Source: Acanthochromis polyacanthus (lineage: Eukaryota > Chordata > Actinopteri > Pomacentridae). From it: DNA of 64,000 bases. The position numbers were made by a program, and so were the translations under genes. Within the stretch, counting starts at the first letter, position 1; the number at the start of each line of letters is the position of its first letter. Location: contig NC_067122.1 in assembly GCF_021347895.1 (NCBI RefSeq), positions 31,719,215-31,783,214 of the forward strand, given 5' to 3'. The notes below the pieces were generated by a model, which did no database searches, was not told the origin of the DNA, and saw nothing but the letters and a program-made list of their open reading frames with translations. Shown in pieces: positions 10,861 to 57,798 of this stretch.

Positions 10861-11233
10861 TACACTAATGTTCAAACGTTTGGGGTCATCCAGACAATTT
10901 CATGTTTTCCATTAAACTCCCACTTTTATCCATGTGCTAGCATAACTGCACAAGGGTTTTCTAATCATCAATGAGCCTTTCAACACCATTAGCTAACACA
11001 ATGTAGCATTAGAACACAGGAGTGGTGGTTGCTGGAAATGTTCCTCTGTACCCCTATGGAGATATTCCATTAAACATCAGCCGTTTACAGCTGCAATAGT
11101 CATTTAACTAGTGTAGACATTTAACTATGTCTACACTGGATTTATCATTCATTCAATGTTGTCTTCATTGGAAAAAAATCTGCTTTTCTTTCAAAAACGT
11201 GGATATTTCCCCAAATTCTTGAACGACAGTGTA
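10861..11233 (+). mobile_element. MITE family M1, copy A (Tc1-like ends)
   Basis: About 373 bp bounded by TACACTAATGTTCAAACGTT on the left and TTCTTGAACGACAGTGTA on the right, which are imperfect inverted repeats with TA at both edges. A second copy lies inverted at 36401-36764 and aligns over nearly the whole length, which defines the unit. There is no coding capacity. TA flanks and ends of this form suggest mobilisation by a Tc1/mariner transposase. Confidence 0.85.
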
Positions 11234-12112
11234 TGTAAATGTAAAATTCTTACACTTACTAAACATAATGTTTCAGCCAAAACTACTTTCAAACCCTGCC
11301 ATTTCTGGGTCCTTCCATTCATGTAAATGTGGGATGTGGGGCCAGTTGTTGTACAAGCAGCTTGTTAACTGGAACTATCTGCTCTGATTTTTGTCTTTAA
11401 AAAGCTCTTTATTGATAAATTGTATTTGTCGCACTAAAAATTTGAAATTCATTAATTAGATTTGATGAACCTATAGCTAGTTGTCATCATCTTGATCATT
11501 ACTCACGTTGCTATGTGCAGAAATCTCCAGGCAGTCAGGGATTCTGTGTAATCAAGCTGTGTGGTCCCTCTCTGAATGAATGCTGAACATTTGGGGCCCT
11601 TCTACACAAATGTCTTCATGGATTCATGAGCTGAGGATGGAAGGGTACTGTACAATTTGCGTTGGGTAGTTTGTGGAGAATGGGGTTTGCCTCGAAGACA
11701 TGAAAGACTGTAAGTGTTTGTGTGTCCTTGGTTTGATCTACCTTCTCTTTCAGCCCGGGCAAGTGGGGAGTCTGTCGGACTTAAAAGAAATTATTTCTCT
11801 GTGCCTTTCTTCTCTCTGTTTTTGTTTCCCTCTCTCTCCTGCCTTTAAACATGTCTCTCTGCCCTGCTTTCAAACATTTGTCCTGACAAGTGTATTAAGC
11901 TGAAGGGGTAAGTGTATCCAATCTTCATAGAAATTTTTCGCCTACGTAGTGAAAACAAAAGATACGAAACCCCTTTCTCCCCTCTATCCTTTACGGTGTT
12001 TGTCACCAGTGGCAGTTGTCCTTTGACAGCTACATTGAGCAGCTCATCCAGTTACACACACAAGATTGCTAAAACACTGACACTTATCAACTAGAACATT
12101 AAAACCACTGAA
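11234..12112. other. No gene recognised
   Basis: Non-coding intergenic DNA. Short open frames at 11673-11903 and 11912-12094 have no recognisable motifs. Confidence 0.55.
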
Positions 12113-12286
12113 AGGCCCCAGTAGCTCAACGTGTTGTGCAGGCGACCCATAAACAGGGGCTGTAGTCCTCAACATGAGTTTGAAACCAGCTCATGGCCCT
12201 TTGCTGCAGGTCCTTCCTCCATACTTCTCCCCACTTTCCTGTCTCTTTCTCACCGCTGTCCTGTCAATAAAGATGAAGAGCTATGG
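12113..12286 (+). mobile_element. tRNA-derived SINE, type S1
   Basis: The tRNA-like head has a TAGCTCAACGTG A-box-like segment and a decayed B-box region (AGTTTGAAACC). A body typical of percomorph SINEs follows (CTTTGCTGCAGGTCC, TTTCCTGTCTC, CTGTCAATAAAG). The same family occurs inverted at 29214-29360. Confidence 0.75.
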
Positions 12287-12802
12287 TAACCAAGCAGCAG
12301 CCACATAGTTTGAGACTGAAGTCACTGCTAAAGTACCTGACAGTGTAATGCCACAAAAAACTGGATGCCAGCTCCAACTGACTTCCTTTTAAATTCAAAT
12401 GCCATTACAGTGTCACTTGCAAAATTTAATATTAAGTGTGCAGTTGGTCATTTTTTCCGCTAATCGGTTTTTAATGTTTACAGAAGGCCTTATTTCTTTT
12501 GGGTGATAACTGATTGACAGCTATGATTGACAATGAAGAGCAAACAATGACACAGCAATATTTTCATAAATGAAAGCTTTGAACTTGATGAAGTTACCTT
12601 CACTGTCAGCATCCCATATATAAACAGATCAAAGTTTGCTCAGCACTATGAGGTAGCTCAGTATGCATGAAGGGGAACATTCTGCACATGGTTCCACAAG
12701 TAGAAGATGGAGCCAACCATAAGCTGCAACTCTGGGCTGTAAATCAGCAAAAAGGCAACATAATGAGTACTGTCACACCACACTATGTTCAGCTATTTGT
12801 TG
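12287..12802. other. No gene recognised
   Basis: Non-coding sequence between a SINE and a Tc1 remnant. Nothing else was recognised. Confidence 0.5.
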
Positions 12803-13487
12803 CCTATAAAAAGTTTTCAACCTCCTTGGAAATTTTCCTCACTTATTACTTTTCAAAATTGAATTGTGGACAATTTAATTTGGCCTTTAATGACAAGAAC
12901 TGACAACAAAATGAAGTCTTTCTTTCATGTTAAAGTGATAACATATTTCAACAAAGTTCCATTAGTTAAACAAAGTCACACAGTCACTGCAATGGAGTCC
13001 ATCTGAGTGTAGTGAATGTGTCTCAGTGGTTGTAGCATGAAGGTCCAATCACTGATCAATCAGTACTCTTGGCTATAACTGCACTATGAAGTCAAATGAA
13101 CATTCCAAGCAACTCTGTGAAAATAGTATTAAAATTATATCCACGTCAGGGGATAAATAAGTCATTGAATATCTCTTTGATTACAGTTAAATCTGTCCTC
13201 GAGCAATGGAAGGAACATAGCACATGTGTAAATCTGTCTGGAGCAGGCCATCCTCCAAAACTGTGAGGGAGGCCACCGAGACACCCACGACTCCTGAAAG
13301 AGTGACACACTTCAGTGGCTGTAATAGGGATTGTGCATATAACTGTTGCGTTTAGCATTTTGGCCATCAGACTAGACACTGAGTTGTGTTTGTTCCCACT
13401 GTAAAGCATGGTAGTGGCAGTACCATGACTTGGTGATGCTTCTTGGTAACAGGCCCTGGAAGACTTGCAAAGGTAGAGGATAAAAAT
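12803..13487 (+). mobile_element. Tc1-like element remnant, internally deleted
   Basis: Begins with a terminal-repeat-like CCTATAAAAAGTTTTCAACC. Decayed + strand transposase pieces follow: a linker with GAGHPPKL, then at about 13395-13470 the segment equivalent to KHGGGS...GPGRL (bases AAGCATGGTAGTGGCAG, GGCCCTGGAAGACTTG). Sequence between the linker and the catalytic core is missing and stops are frequent. It is inactive. Confidence 0.7.
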
Positions 13488-14405
13488 AATTACAACAAAA
13501 TTATTATTTTAGAATTGTTTTTTTGTTTGTTTGTTTTTTCCATTTCTGGCCCTGTAGAACTAGTCTATGTAGAAATAGAAATAGTCTATGTAGCTTACAA
13601 AGCCTCCAGGAGCCTTATGACAAATCCAAGCATGGATCTGATTTGTTCTCTGACAGTAATATTTGCATTAAGGAAGGTATTGACCAGTGGTTTTCAAAAT
13701 TTTTTTACAAGTTGTGTATTTATAGCAGCACTAATCAAAACTGTTTATGTTAAAGATGGGTGAAATGACATGTAATGTTAAAGTGATCACCCATAGCGAG
13801 GAATTCAAAGATAAAGCAACAGCAGTGAACAACTGGAGGGGGATTGGATCCTGAGTGACACCATGTGACACTGCACACTGTCCAAGAAACATCGCAGGAA
13901 AGGAGCAAAATCACGTGAGGGAACACTAGCACTGAAGAGCTGAGCTGCCGCCTTTTCGCCCCACCACACCTACTTAGCAGAAGGTGAGAACACAAGCAAA
14001 AAAAAGCCTACAATAGGGGGAGTCTGACCACAACAGCTGGTTTCAGTGAAACTAATCAATGGTCAAAATATCGTATTGATTTGAAGTCGAGCTCAGTTAT
14101 GTCCAGGAGGAATGCACTGGACAGAGATGCAGTCTGATTATGAAATGTGGTTTTCTTCCAGACAGTCAAGTTAATGTAGTCACATATTACAACAGAGGGG
14201 TGAAACAGAGCTTTTTATATTCCAAAAGGTGAAATCAAAAACATTTGTGAGGCTGCTTTTCCTTTAGGTGTGCTCATACAATCCCGTTTGTTAAATGGTG
14301 CATTCTCCTCTCATTGTGTAGCAAAATGGAAATATATAACAGCTGTTTTACATATTTCTGCCTCTTTCAAATGAAAATCAAACATACCTGTCTTTGTACA
14401 GCATC
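13488..14405. other. No gene recognised
   Basis: AT-rich intergenic DNA. The open frames at 13443-13763 (+) and 13750-13995 (-) have no motifs. Confidence 0.5.
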
Positions 14406-14845
14406 TTAAAGGGGAACCTCGTTTTTTTTCAACCTGACGCAGAAAGCAAAGAAATCAAGCTCTGAAATCGCGCGAGAGCTCTCGCGTGATTTCGGAACGA
14501 GATTTGCGTTCTAGCGTCCTGAGATTTGGATACAGACACAACAAAGAGCGATCGCCAGGTAATGTGGAGGTTTTCGTTCACTTCTCATCTCTAGTATGTT
14601 GTGGGACACTCATTGAGACTATCTGAGCCGGTCAGTGTGGGGAAAAAAGCACGTTAGGGCGAACTTTGACGCAGGGGGGCAAGTTGCCCCATACTTTTCG
14701 CTAGCTGAGCTGCTAGCTGAGCTGCTAAGCTGCCTGCCTGGCTAAATACTGGAGCTATGTTGAAAATTCATTTCTCCATCACTCACATATATGAAATGAC
14801 ATGAAAACAGACCCCAGGTTGAAAAAAACTGAAGTTCCCCTTTAA
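14406..14845 (+). mobile_element. MITE family M2, copy A, TTAA-flanked
   Basis: A 440-bp unit with TTAA at both edges and matching terminal inverted repeats: AAGGGGAAC...TTTTTTCAACCTG on the left and, reverse-complemented, AAGGGGAAC...TTTTTTCAACCTG on the right. TTAA target sites are characteristic of piggyBac and Kolobok transposases. Inside are a near-perfect GC-rich palindrome (about 14465-14495) and a tandem GAGCTGCTAGCT stretch. It is non-coding. A 5'-truncated relative lies at 19066-19469. Confidence 0.85.
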
Positions 14846-17038
14846 GACCAAGTAAGGCTGGATTTGTGTATCTGGAGTAATTAAAGTTGTTTTGACATTA
14901 ACTGCTTTGGTCAATGATTTTATTTTATTTTTTTTACAGCAGATTTTAGCCCCTATTACCTGCAGTTTGGTGAGAACTCCTTTCGCGTCCTATAATGAAA
15001 ATCCAGTCTGAACTCAGACCAGCTGGTTGAGGGCTCTCCCTGAGCTTCGTTCTGTTAGTTATTTTTTTCTTTGTTGTTGTTCCTTCCCAATGCTTGCTGA
15101 ACGGGAATCCAAAGGAACTTGTAATGGCATTGTAATGAAATAAGTAAATAAAGTCTTTACACAGTATGTAGAGCTGCTAATCATTGTACTTTACTTGAGC
15201 TCAGTGCAAACATGAAGTGGGTTACACATGTTTTGCTAATGCAATGGAATGATGCAAACAACAGCCTATAATACTATTTGGGAAGAGACAGAAAGGTTGA
15301 GCCATCAAGTGAGTAATGTTGCAATGTCAGCTACGGGTAGATACTAGTATTTGCTAGCATGTCTTTACAGTTTTAAAATTGGTCCCTTTGAAACTACACT
15401 GAATTAGCCATTTGCAGTCTTTTGAGGGTGTCCATGGATGTACTGCAAAAAAAACTAACAAGCTCCTGACTCCAGCAAGTTCATGTAGTTTCTGTAATTT
15501 TCAATGGATATAGACAATACACATCTGGGGTAATGATGGTGAATGATGTTTCACATGACCGTGTCAAATGTCACTGCGTTGTGACTAAATTTGCATGATT
15601 AACATGAGGATTTGTCTCACTGATAGTGTTTCCCTCGGTAGTGGTCATGACAGACGTTGTCAAGAAGTTGTGCCATTAACTTGCAGATGTTCTACCGATT
15701 GAAGAACTTTATGCTGCTTATCACAAACAGATTTTAGTGTGTGCGTGCAGAGATTGTGTGTCCATCAACAGTACACATTAAAGGGTTATTCGTGTTGCCG
15801 TATATGCTTCAAATGAACACCAACCTCTCTTTTTTCGGTGTTGTGCCATTCTCATTGACCCATACACCCAATACAGCATTTGCAACCAGGAGCAAAAGTG
15901 TGGCAAAGTTTTCTCAGGAGTTAATGGTACCAAACCAGAGCTCATTTTACATAGTGGTGGACAAACAAAAATGTGCTTATGTTCTTCAGTATCTACTAGA
16001 TGGAGACAAACCCAAATCAGCAGTGCCACAGTTGTTTAACAGGGTTTTTATCAGTCTATCTGTGGCACATCTCCTGTTGCTAGTACAATAATATCAGTCA
16101 TATCAAAGGGGCATACACGACCAAGAAAATCCTTTAACTTGTTGGCTAAATGTGATGTATAAATAGGTAACTGTTCCATGACACAACTTTGATGAGAACT
16201 GGTGTCATGCATGTGCTTCTTTGGGTTTGTTGTTTGTTGTCTATTTGACCCTCGTGGTCAATATTGACTTAATGTCACTTTTCCATTTGAACCTTTGCTT
16301 AGTCCTGCCTGCAGCCATAGAAATATTTCAGGCAATATTCTTTTAACTGGGATTCTTTTCTTCCATTTCTCAGGGTTGTGGGTTTTCCAGGGACCATGGT
16401 AGCCTCAATTATGGTCATTTAATTATAGTTACATAATCGGAAGTCAGCCCAGTCTGCACACTGCTGATGGGCAAGCACACACAGCTCCTGCACATTTCTT
16501 CTCTCCCACCTGGCAGAACAAGTGTAACAGAAAAGCAACAGTCTGCTGGTGAGGTGAAAACAGGCCAAACAATTTGCCAAACTAAGTTTGAGATAAAGAC
16601 ACAGAAGGGAATTAAAGGCCACAGTCATACGTCACTGTGTAAGAAATGACTGTGGCCAGAGATTCCAGGACACCACACAGTACAGTGACAAATACTGATT
16701 TCATTACACAACAGAGTGCTCAGCAATTTTCAGGAAAATGGTGTAACACTGGAGCGTTTAGCAATGAGACCTTCCAGGAAGAATGCCACGGAGTAATTAT
16801 TTGTCATGCAAACATGACATGTCAAATAATGTCAAAGTTTGTGTCCTATATAAAGGTGCATTGATATCAGGTATGGATCTGCAGATTTCCCCCTGTGTGC
16901 TGTTCATTCAGATTGTATTTTATTTATTGACTTTTTTCATAAGCTGTATCTTTCTTATCACTGACATTGGAAACTGCTTTTACAGTTAGGTGGACTCTCT
17001 GGGATGGTGACAGTACAAAAGACTCTAGTCTGGTCTAA
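14846..17038. other. No gene recognised
   Basis: Intergenic DNA with a 12-bp-arm hairpin at 16617-16657, listed separately. Open frames such as 15741-16091 lack motifs, and no splice-supported exon was recognised. Confidence 0.5.
16617..16657. repeat. Perfect 12-bp inverted repeat, 17-nt loop
   Basis: GGCCACAGTCAT at 16617-16628 is followed after 17 nt by its exact reverse complement ATGACTGTGGCC (16646-16657). The stem could form in RNA or cruciform DNA. It is too short for a microRNA precursor as it stands, and no transposon ends adjoin it. Confidence 0.7.
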
Positions 17039-17657
17039 GGGGCCGTTTATATGAGGACCATCTTAACAGAAAACGCAAAAGTGGCGTCTTGTCATTTCAC
17101 GTTTAGACGAGCGGTTTTGAAGGAAATCTGCGTATATACGGTGACTCTATAGTGTGTGGAATTCGATTGGATATGCATGCCAGGCAGCTGGGTGGTGCTG
17201 TGATAAAACTCCACCATGTCTACGTGCATGTGTACTATCTCCCTTTTTGGATCTCCGCCGCGGTAAATGTTCATGAATGGAATCTGTACAGATTCTGTAC
17301 GTTTGTTGGTACGACTCCTGTAGTGTACATAGAGCTGCCAGAGTTGCTTGAAGGTACGAAGGACGGAAATAATCACATCTTTGTTTACTTCCTTGTACCG
17401 GCCGGCAAAACAAAACACCGGCGCACATATGTGACGTAATCGCGTACGTGACGTGGTCAGATCTCGGCAAAGTTTTGCGTTTTGCTGTTAAGACGGAAAC
17501 GTAACGGCGGAGAATTTTTAACTTTTCCACTCTGGAGGCCGGTTTCAAATTTTTGCGTTTTTAAGCCCCCAAAACGCCGTTCTCGTATAAACGATAGGGT
17601 GTTTTGTTGAAATATTTTGACGTTTTTACCTGCAAGTGTCCTCGTGTAAACGGCCCC
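17039..17657. mobile_element. Harbinger-type MITE, 619 bp, TAA duplication
   Basis: Terminal inverted repeats GGGGCCGTTTATATGAGGA and, from the right end reverse-complemented, GGGGCCGTTTACACGAGGA agree at 17 of 19 positions. TAA lies directly outside each end (17036-17038 and 17658-17660). A 3-bp TAA/TTA duplication is the hallmark of PIF/Harbinger insertions. The interior is unusually CpG-rich for this region and has no transposase-like frame, so it is non-autonomous. Confidence 0.85.
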
Positions 17658-17660
17658 TAA

Positions 17661-19065
17661 CACTCAATCATTTATCTAATTAAACACTAATATGTAATTC
17701 TAGTAAAGCATGAAAGATCCATGAAAGTTTGGGTCATTTCTGTGTACATTCCTTGATTTTTCTTTTTCTTTGGACAAGTTTTGTACACTCAGACAGCTCA
17801 CTAAAAACCTGTCCCCTCTGCTCTCCACCACCTTCCAGCATCCATTTAGACGCTGAATAGGTTGAAAAAGCATAGCTGTCTGCACCAGCATCACAAACCT
17901 GAGTAATTATAGCTTAGAAACGAAAGCTGCAGTGACATTCACACCTGCCATCTGAATATATTTGTGATATTACTTGTAAACACATTCCAAAGTTGTGCCC
18001 ATAGATTGGAACATCAAACTGTGACATGCTGACAACCAGTCTGCTAACTCACATCGACCTTTAGATATTATTCTTCCCCAGAGAGACGCTGCTAACAAAG
18101 TTCAGAATTATCAACTGGCTGACTTTGCAGAAATTGACTTTTCTATTGGGGGGGGGGAGTAACTGTTTAGGGCTCCAATAGTCCAGTAACAACAATAAAC
18201 GCATTGTTATCTATTCTAACACATACTCTGTATTACTCTCTGTGATAAATTTAATATTAGCAATATTCACTCAGATCTGTACATTTCAATGAAACAACTG
18301 CAAGCTATAACTTGGCTTTTTTTTTTTCCTGGATAGGACCACAATTAAACAAAGATGATCATGATAATTGATAAAAAACCCAAGAGTCATAGAAAAATGT
18401 CAGATAAAAAATATTCAAGGTCTTCAGCAGGAATTAGGGAATCTCACGAGAAGTTTGCTCTATTTTAAAGTTACATGGTACCTGAAACCAGGTGACTCTG
18501 TACTGATTAGAATTACAATTAGAATGGCTTTATTGCCATCATACATGACAAAAATATAAATAGCTTCCACTGGACGGAGCACAACAACAAGCAATAAGAA
18601 ATAAAATATCAACATTAAATAATAGAATCAAATCTGCACATATAACAAAACAATATTAAAAATGACAACATCTGCGAAGGAGGCCAGATATATACGATAT
18701 GGGAGGTAACTGAAATGAATGAGATCCAGTTGAATATGAATATGTTAGGAAATGATGTGTTGCTGTTACAGTACGTGTTTGCCCTACATTACTCTTACTG
18801 TGTTTACTGACTGCACTGGCATGTTACAGTCCATACTAAAGTACAAGGACATATGAGTTTCACACCCAGGCATATCCAAGTACATGACCCATGTACACAC
18901 CAGCTATGCAAAATGTCCTATTTCTTTTCATATACTTGTTTATCTTTTCATTTTATATTCTTGGTTCTTCTTAAATGTGACATATTTTTCCTGGATTCCT
19001 CTTTGTAGCTTGGTTCTGCGCACATTGTACATACAGTGATAACGAATATAAAAGTTACACACATG
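17661..19065. other. No gene; possible LINE 3'-tail at 18505-18620
   Basis: Intergenic. A stretch beginning TTAGAATGGCTTTATTGCC resembles the inverted 3' ends of fish non-LTR retrotransposons but carries no coding sequence. A nine-G run lies at about 18149-18157. Nothing else was recognised. Confidence 0.4.
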
Positions 19066-19469
19066 TGACTGACGCACCAAAACCGGTGTTTTGGCGCGAG
19101 CTCTCGAGCGATTTCGGAACGAGATTTGCGTTCTAGCATCCTGAGATTTGGATACAGACCACAACAAAGAGCGATCGCCAGGTAATGTGGAGGTTTTCGT
19201 TCACCTCTCATCTCTAGAATGTTGTGGGACACTCATTGAGACTATCTGAGCCGGTCAGTGTGGGGAAAAAAGCACGTTAGGGCGAACTTTGACGCAGGGG
19301 GGCAAGTTGCCCCATACTTTTCACTAGCTGAGCTGCTAGCTGAGCTGCTAAGCTGCCTGCCTGGCTAAATACTGGAGCTATGTCGAAAATTAATTTCTCC
19401 ATCACTCACATGTATAAAATTACATATGAAAACAGACCCCAGGTTGAAAAAAACCGAAGTTCCCCTTTA
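19066..19469 (+). mobile_element. MITE family M2, copy B, left end lost
   Basis: Aligns almost base for base with 14440-14844, including the GAGCTGCTAGCT tandem and the right terminal repeat ending in TTCCCCTTTA. The left inverted repeat and left TTAA are gone, and the central palindrome is altered. The second copy confirms the unit of family M2. Confidence 0.85.
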
Positions 19470-20839
19470 CTCATCAGCTGGTTATAGCTACTGTCAGCAG
19501 TTTTTGTGTCCTTGCTGACTGTCAGCTTCTCTTTTCATTTCCTTGGTGCTGACAGAGATTTCACAAGTACAACCTCAAAACCACAGCAGACAAAACTGAC
19601 GCTATTAACACTGGGATATAAGAGAGGAAAACTACCATCTGACTAATCTTTTAAAGGTGCTATCATTAAACTACACTGTTGCATTGTGTGACGGTTCCTT
19701 CATTGCCATACTGTGGCGTGTGATTAATGGTACATGCAAGGGTTTGCCATTGGATTGGTGTGGCATCAGCTGCAGTGTGGGCTTTGTGCTGTTTGGTGAA
19801 GACCACACTAAACCAGAAGGCTTCTGATTTTCCAGCTGATCACCAGTCCAGCGGTCACCTATTGGTAAAGACACTTTATAATAAGCAAATGAATGAGATC
19901 AGGAATACAAACAGCCAAAATAACTTTCCTCCATATGGTGGCTTAGCAAAGGAACTTCCACATCTGAAAAGATTCGGTGCCCTGGATTAGATCAGGACGC
20001 TTCCTGGCCTTACTCAAATTTATTTTGGCTTGACTCAGGACCTCTAAGATGTTACAGGGGAGAGGGAAGTCTGGAATAACCTGCTTAACGTGACGCCTGA
20101 ATTTGGAAAAGTAAAATACAATTGATGGATTGCCATCATCATCCCAGAGATACTAAATCAACAAATGGGGATCAATCCTCTGCTGAAAATACCAATTCCA
20201 CTGTGTGTCTTTCTTGTGAGCTCTTTTATAAAAAATAAAAAAAAATGTACATTTTATTTAATGTCACCAGATTCCATGAAAAGACCAAAACCAACAGTGT
20301 GTTAGTCTTTCTCTCAGTACTTTCTGACTTCTCTTCCTGTGAGGCTCAGGCGAGTTACCTGACCCTACAATGACTTAAACACATAGTGAGGCATTTTAGA
20401 TGTCAACAAACGTTACTCAAAGCACAGGTAACAGTCCATTTGTTGGGGACTATTTTCAGAGGAGAACCACAAGCCTCTCAGACCTCCTGTCTTCTGGTGG
20501 TCAGCCTAGAATGGTGGTTTGATGGTGATTCGTCAAGTCACCATTCAACTATTCAGAGGCCGGTCAGGGAAAAGTTAAATCAACTTAATGTGAGGTTCAT
20601 TGAAGATATTAGAAGATTCAGTTTTTCAGATGTTTTCTGGAGGAGGTAACTTGCTGAACAAATACAGCAAATTTGAGTTGGTGACACTAGAAGTGAACCT
20701 TGTAAAAACTCCACAGCACACCTTTAATCTGCAGAGGAAAACATTATTACTACCTTGAGAAGCACTTAGGCGCTGCATTTGTAATAAATGCAAATGTACT
20801 TCAGCGTTATCACATAGAAAGAGTACCAATAAATCTGAA

Positions 20840-20842
<3 letters not shown>
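19470..20842. other. No gene recognised
   Basis: Intergenic DNA about 0.7-2 kb upstream of the SLC7A11 start. Open frames lack motifs, and no transposon ends were seen. Confidence 0.5.

Positions 20843-20893
<51 letters not shown>
20843..20893. repeat. (GT)n microsatellite, 51 bp
   Basis: Uninterrupted GT dinucleotides about 660 bp upstream of the SLC7A11 ATG. Confidence 0.97.
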
Positions 20894-20895
<2 letters not shown>

Positions 20896-21119
20896 CTGAA
20901 GTGTTTGCCAACACTGTTTTTTTTACACCTCACCACAATCCTAAGTCTCTCCCATCCAAGCTTGTTCAGTTTCGGTTTCATGTTGAAATTCAGTCTGAGC
21001 CAGAACTAAAACTGGGCTGAAAACAGAACTGCATATTGAATTTTAAGAAGAAAATGGACAAAAGAGAATCTGCAGACGGAATAGTGACCAAGAAGTTTGA
21101 GCTGGCTTTAAAAATATGT

Positions 21120-21135
21120 TGCTGTGTCATGATTA
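21120..21135 (-). promoter_or_regulatory. Antioxidant response element (NRF2-sMAF site)
   Basis: The minus strand reads TAATCATGACACAGCA and fits TMANNRTGAYNNNGCR at every constrained position. It lies about 420 bp upstream of the ATG. NRF2-driven induction through such elements is established for mammalian SLC7A11. A match of this strictness is expected by chance about once per 262 kb per strand, so its place in this 0.6 kb interval is suggestive. Occupancy is inferred. Confidence 0.6.
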
Positions 21136-21343
21136 CAAACAGTGCGACTCCTCTCCTTAGTGAACCACAGCTGGAGGGAGGGACTACAGAAACCCTAAGA
21201 CAGGATGAGACAGCAGTTCAGAGCAGAGTAAGCAGGAAAGATAAACTAGGAGAAAAAAGGGAAAAGTTTGCTGACATCAGAGAGGTGAAAAGCAGACACC
21301 CAGGGTTTAATGGTGAGGGATGAATGAGCAGGGCATGAATGAC

Positions 21344-21347
<4 letters not shown>

Positions 21348-21386
<39 letters not shown>
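21348..21386. repeat. (GA)n microsatellite in 5' region
   Basis: Thirty-nine bases of alternating AG ending 164 bp before the SLC7A11 start codon. It may lie in the 5' UTR or core promoter, where GA tracts can bind GAGA-type factors; that role is inference. Confidence 0.95.
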
Positions 21387-21391
<5 letters not shown>

Positions 21392-21550
21392 GAGGGCTGT
21401 CCCCACTGAGTTTGTAACTTTGTCTATCCTAGTCACAGACTGAGTAGACCCAAGCTCAACCTTAAGAGAGATCACAGGTCTATAACACTCCACTAGAAAG
21501 GAAAAGAAGCAAGAAAGCCTGTCTGTGTGTGTTAGGCAGGTGTTCAAAAG

Positions 21551-57451
<35,901 letters not shown>

Positions 57452-57660
57452 CAGCAGCACACAAACACAACAGCACGTCTTTGTTGCCTTCAAATCAAAA
57501 CCATACTACGCACTGAGATGAACTGTGACTCAGAAAGCAGACTGATGTTTTGTCCTCAGATAAACACATTTCATCTCAGTTCAGTTTTACATGTCTGTGT
57601 GCTGAATGTGAGCTTGTATAAAGTGTTTCATTAAAAATTAGAGTTTTGTTAAAAATAGTG
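57452..57660 (+). terminator. SLC7A11: SLC7A11 3' UTR with ATTAAA signal
   Basis: ATTAAA at 57630-57635 is the first plausible polyadenylation signal, followed by a GTTTTGTT/TGTTGTGTTT-rich stretch suitable as the downstream element. That gives a short 3' UTR of about 200 nt; longer forms are possible. Confidence 0.6.
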
Positions 57661-57798
57661 AAAATTATTGTTGTGTTTACTTATTTGTCCTTTCTTTGTG
57701 AACATTGTCATCACTCATTTGGGTAAGCACTGTGTACACAATTAGTACACCTAAACCGTCCGTACCTATAAATCTTTAGTTTACACCGATCAGGTGTA

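Larger units (their letters stand above)
20894..21550 (+). promoter_or_regulatory. SLC7A11: SLC7A11 upstream / 5' UTR region
   Basis: This is the interval before the ATG and probably holds promoter and 5' UTR. A perfect antioxidant-response-element consensus lies at 21120-21135 and a 39-bp GA tract at 21348-21386. No convincing TATA box is visible, and a non-coding first exon further upstream cannot be excluded, so the start of transcription is unknown. Confidence 0.5.

Noticed and set aside
12113..12286. Possible true tRNA gene.
   Set aside because: The B box is decayed, no acceptor stem closes, and the body and tail match a SINE also present at 29214-29360.
15741..16091. 116-codon + strand ORF as a host exon or gene.
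   Set aside because: No motif, no supporting splice sites or neighbours, and a translation of unremarkable composition; treated as chance.
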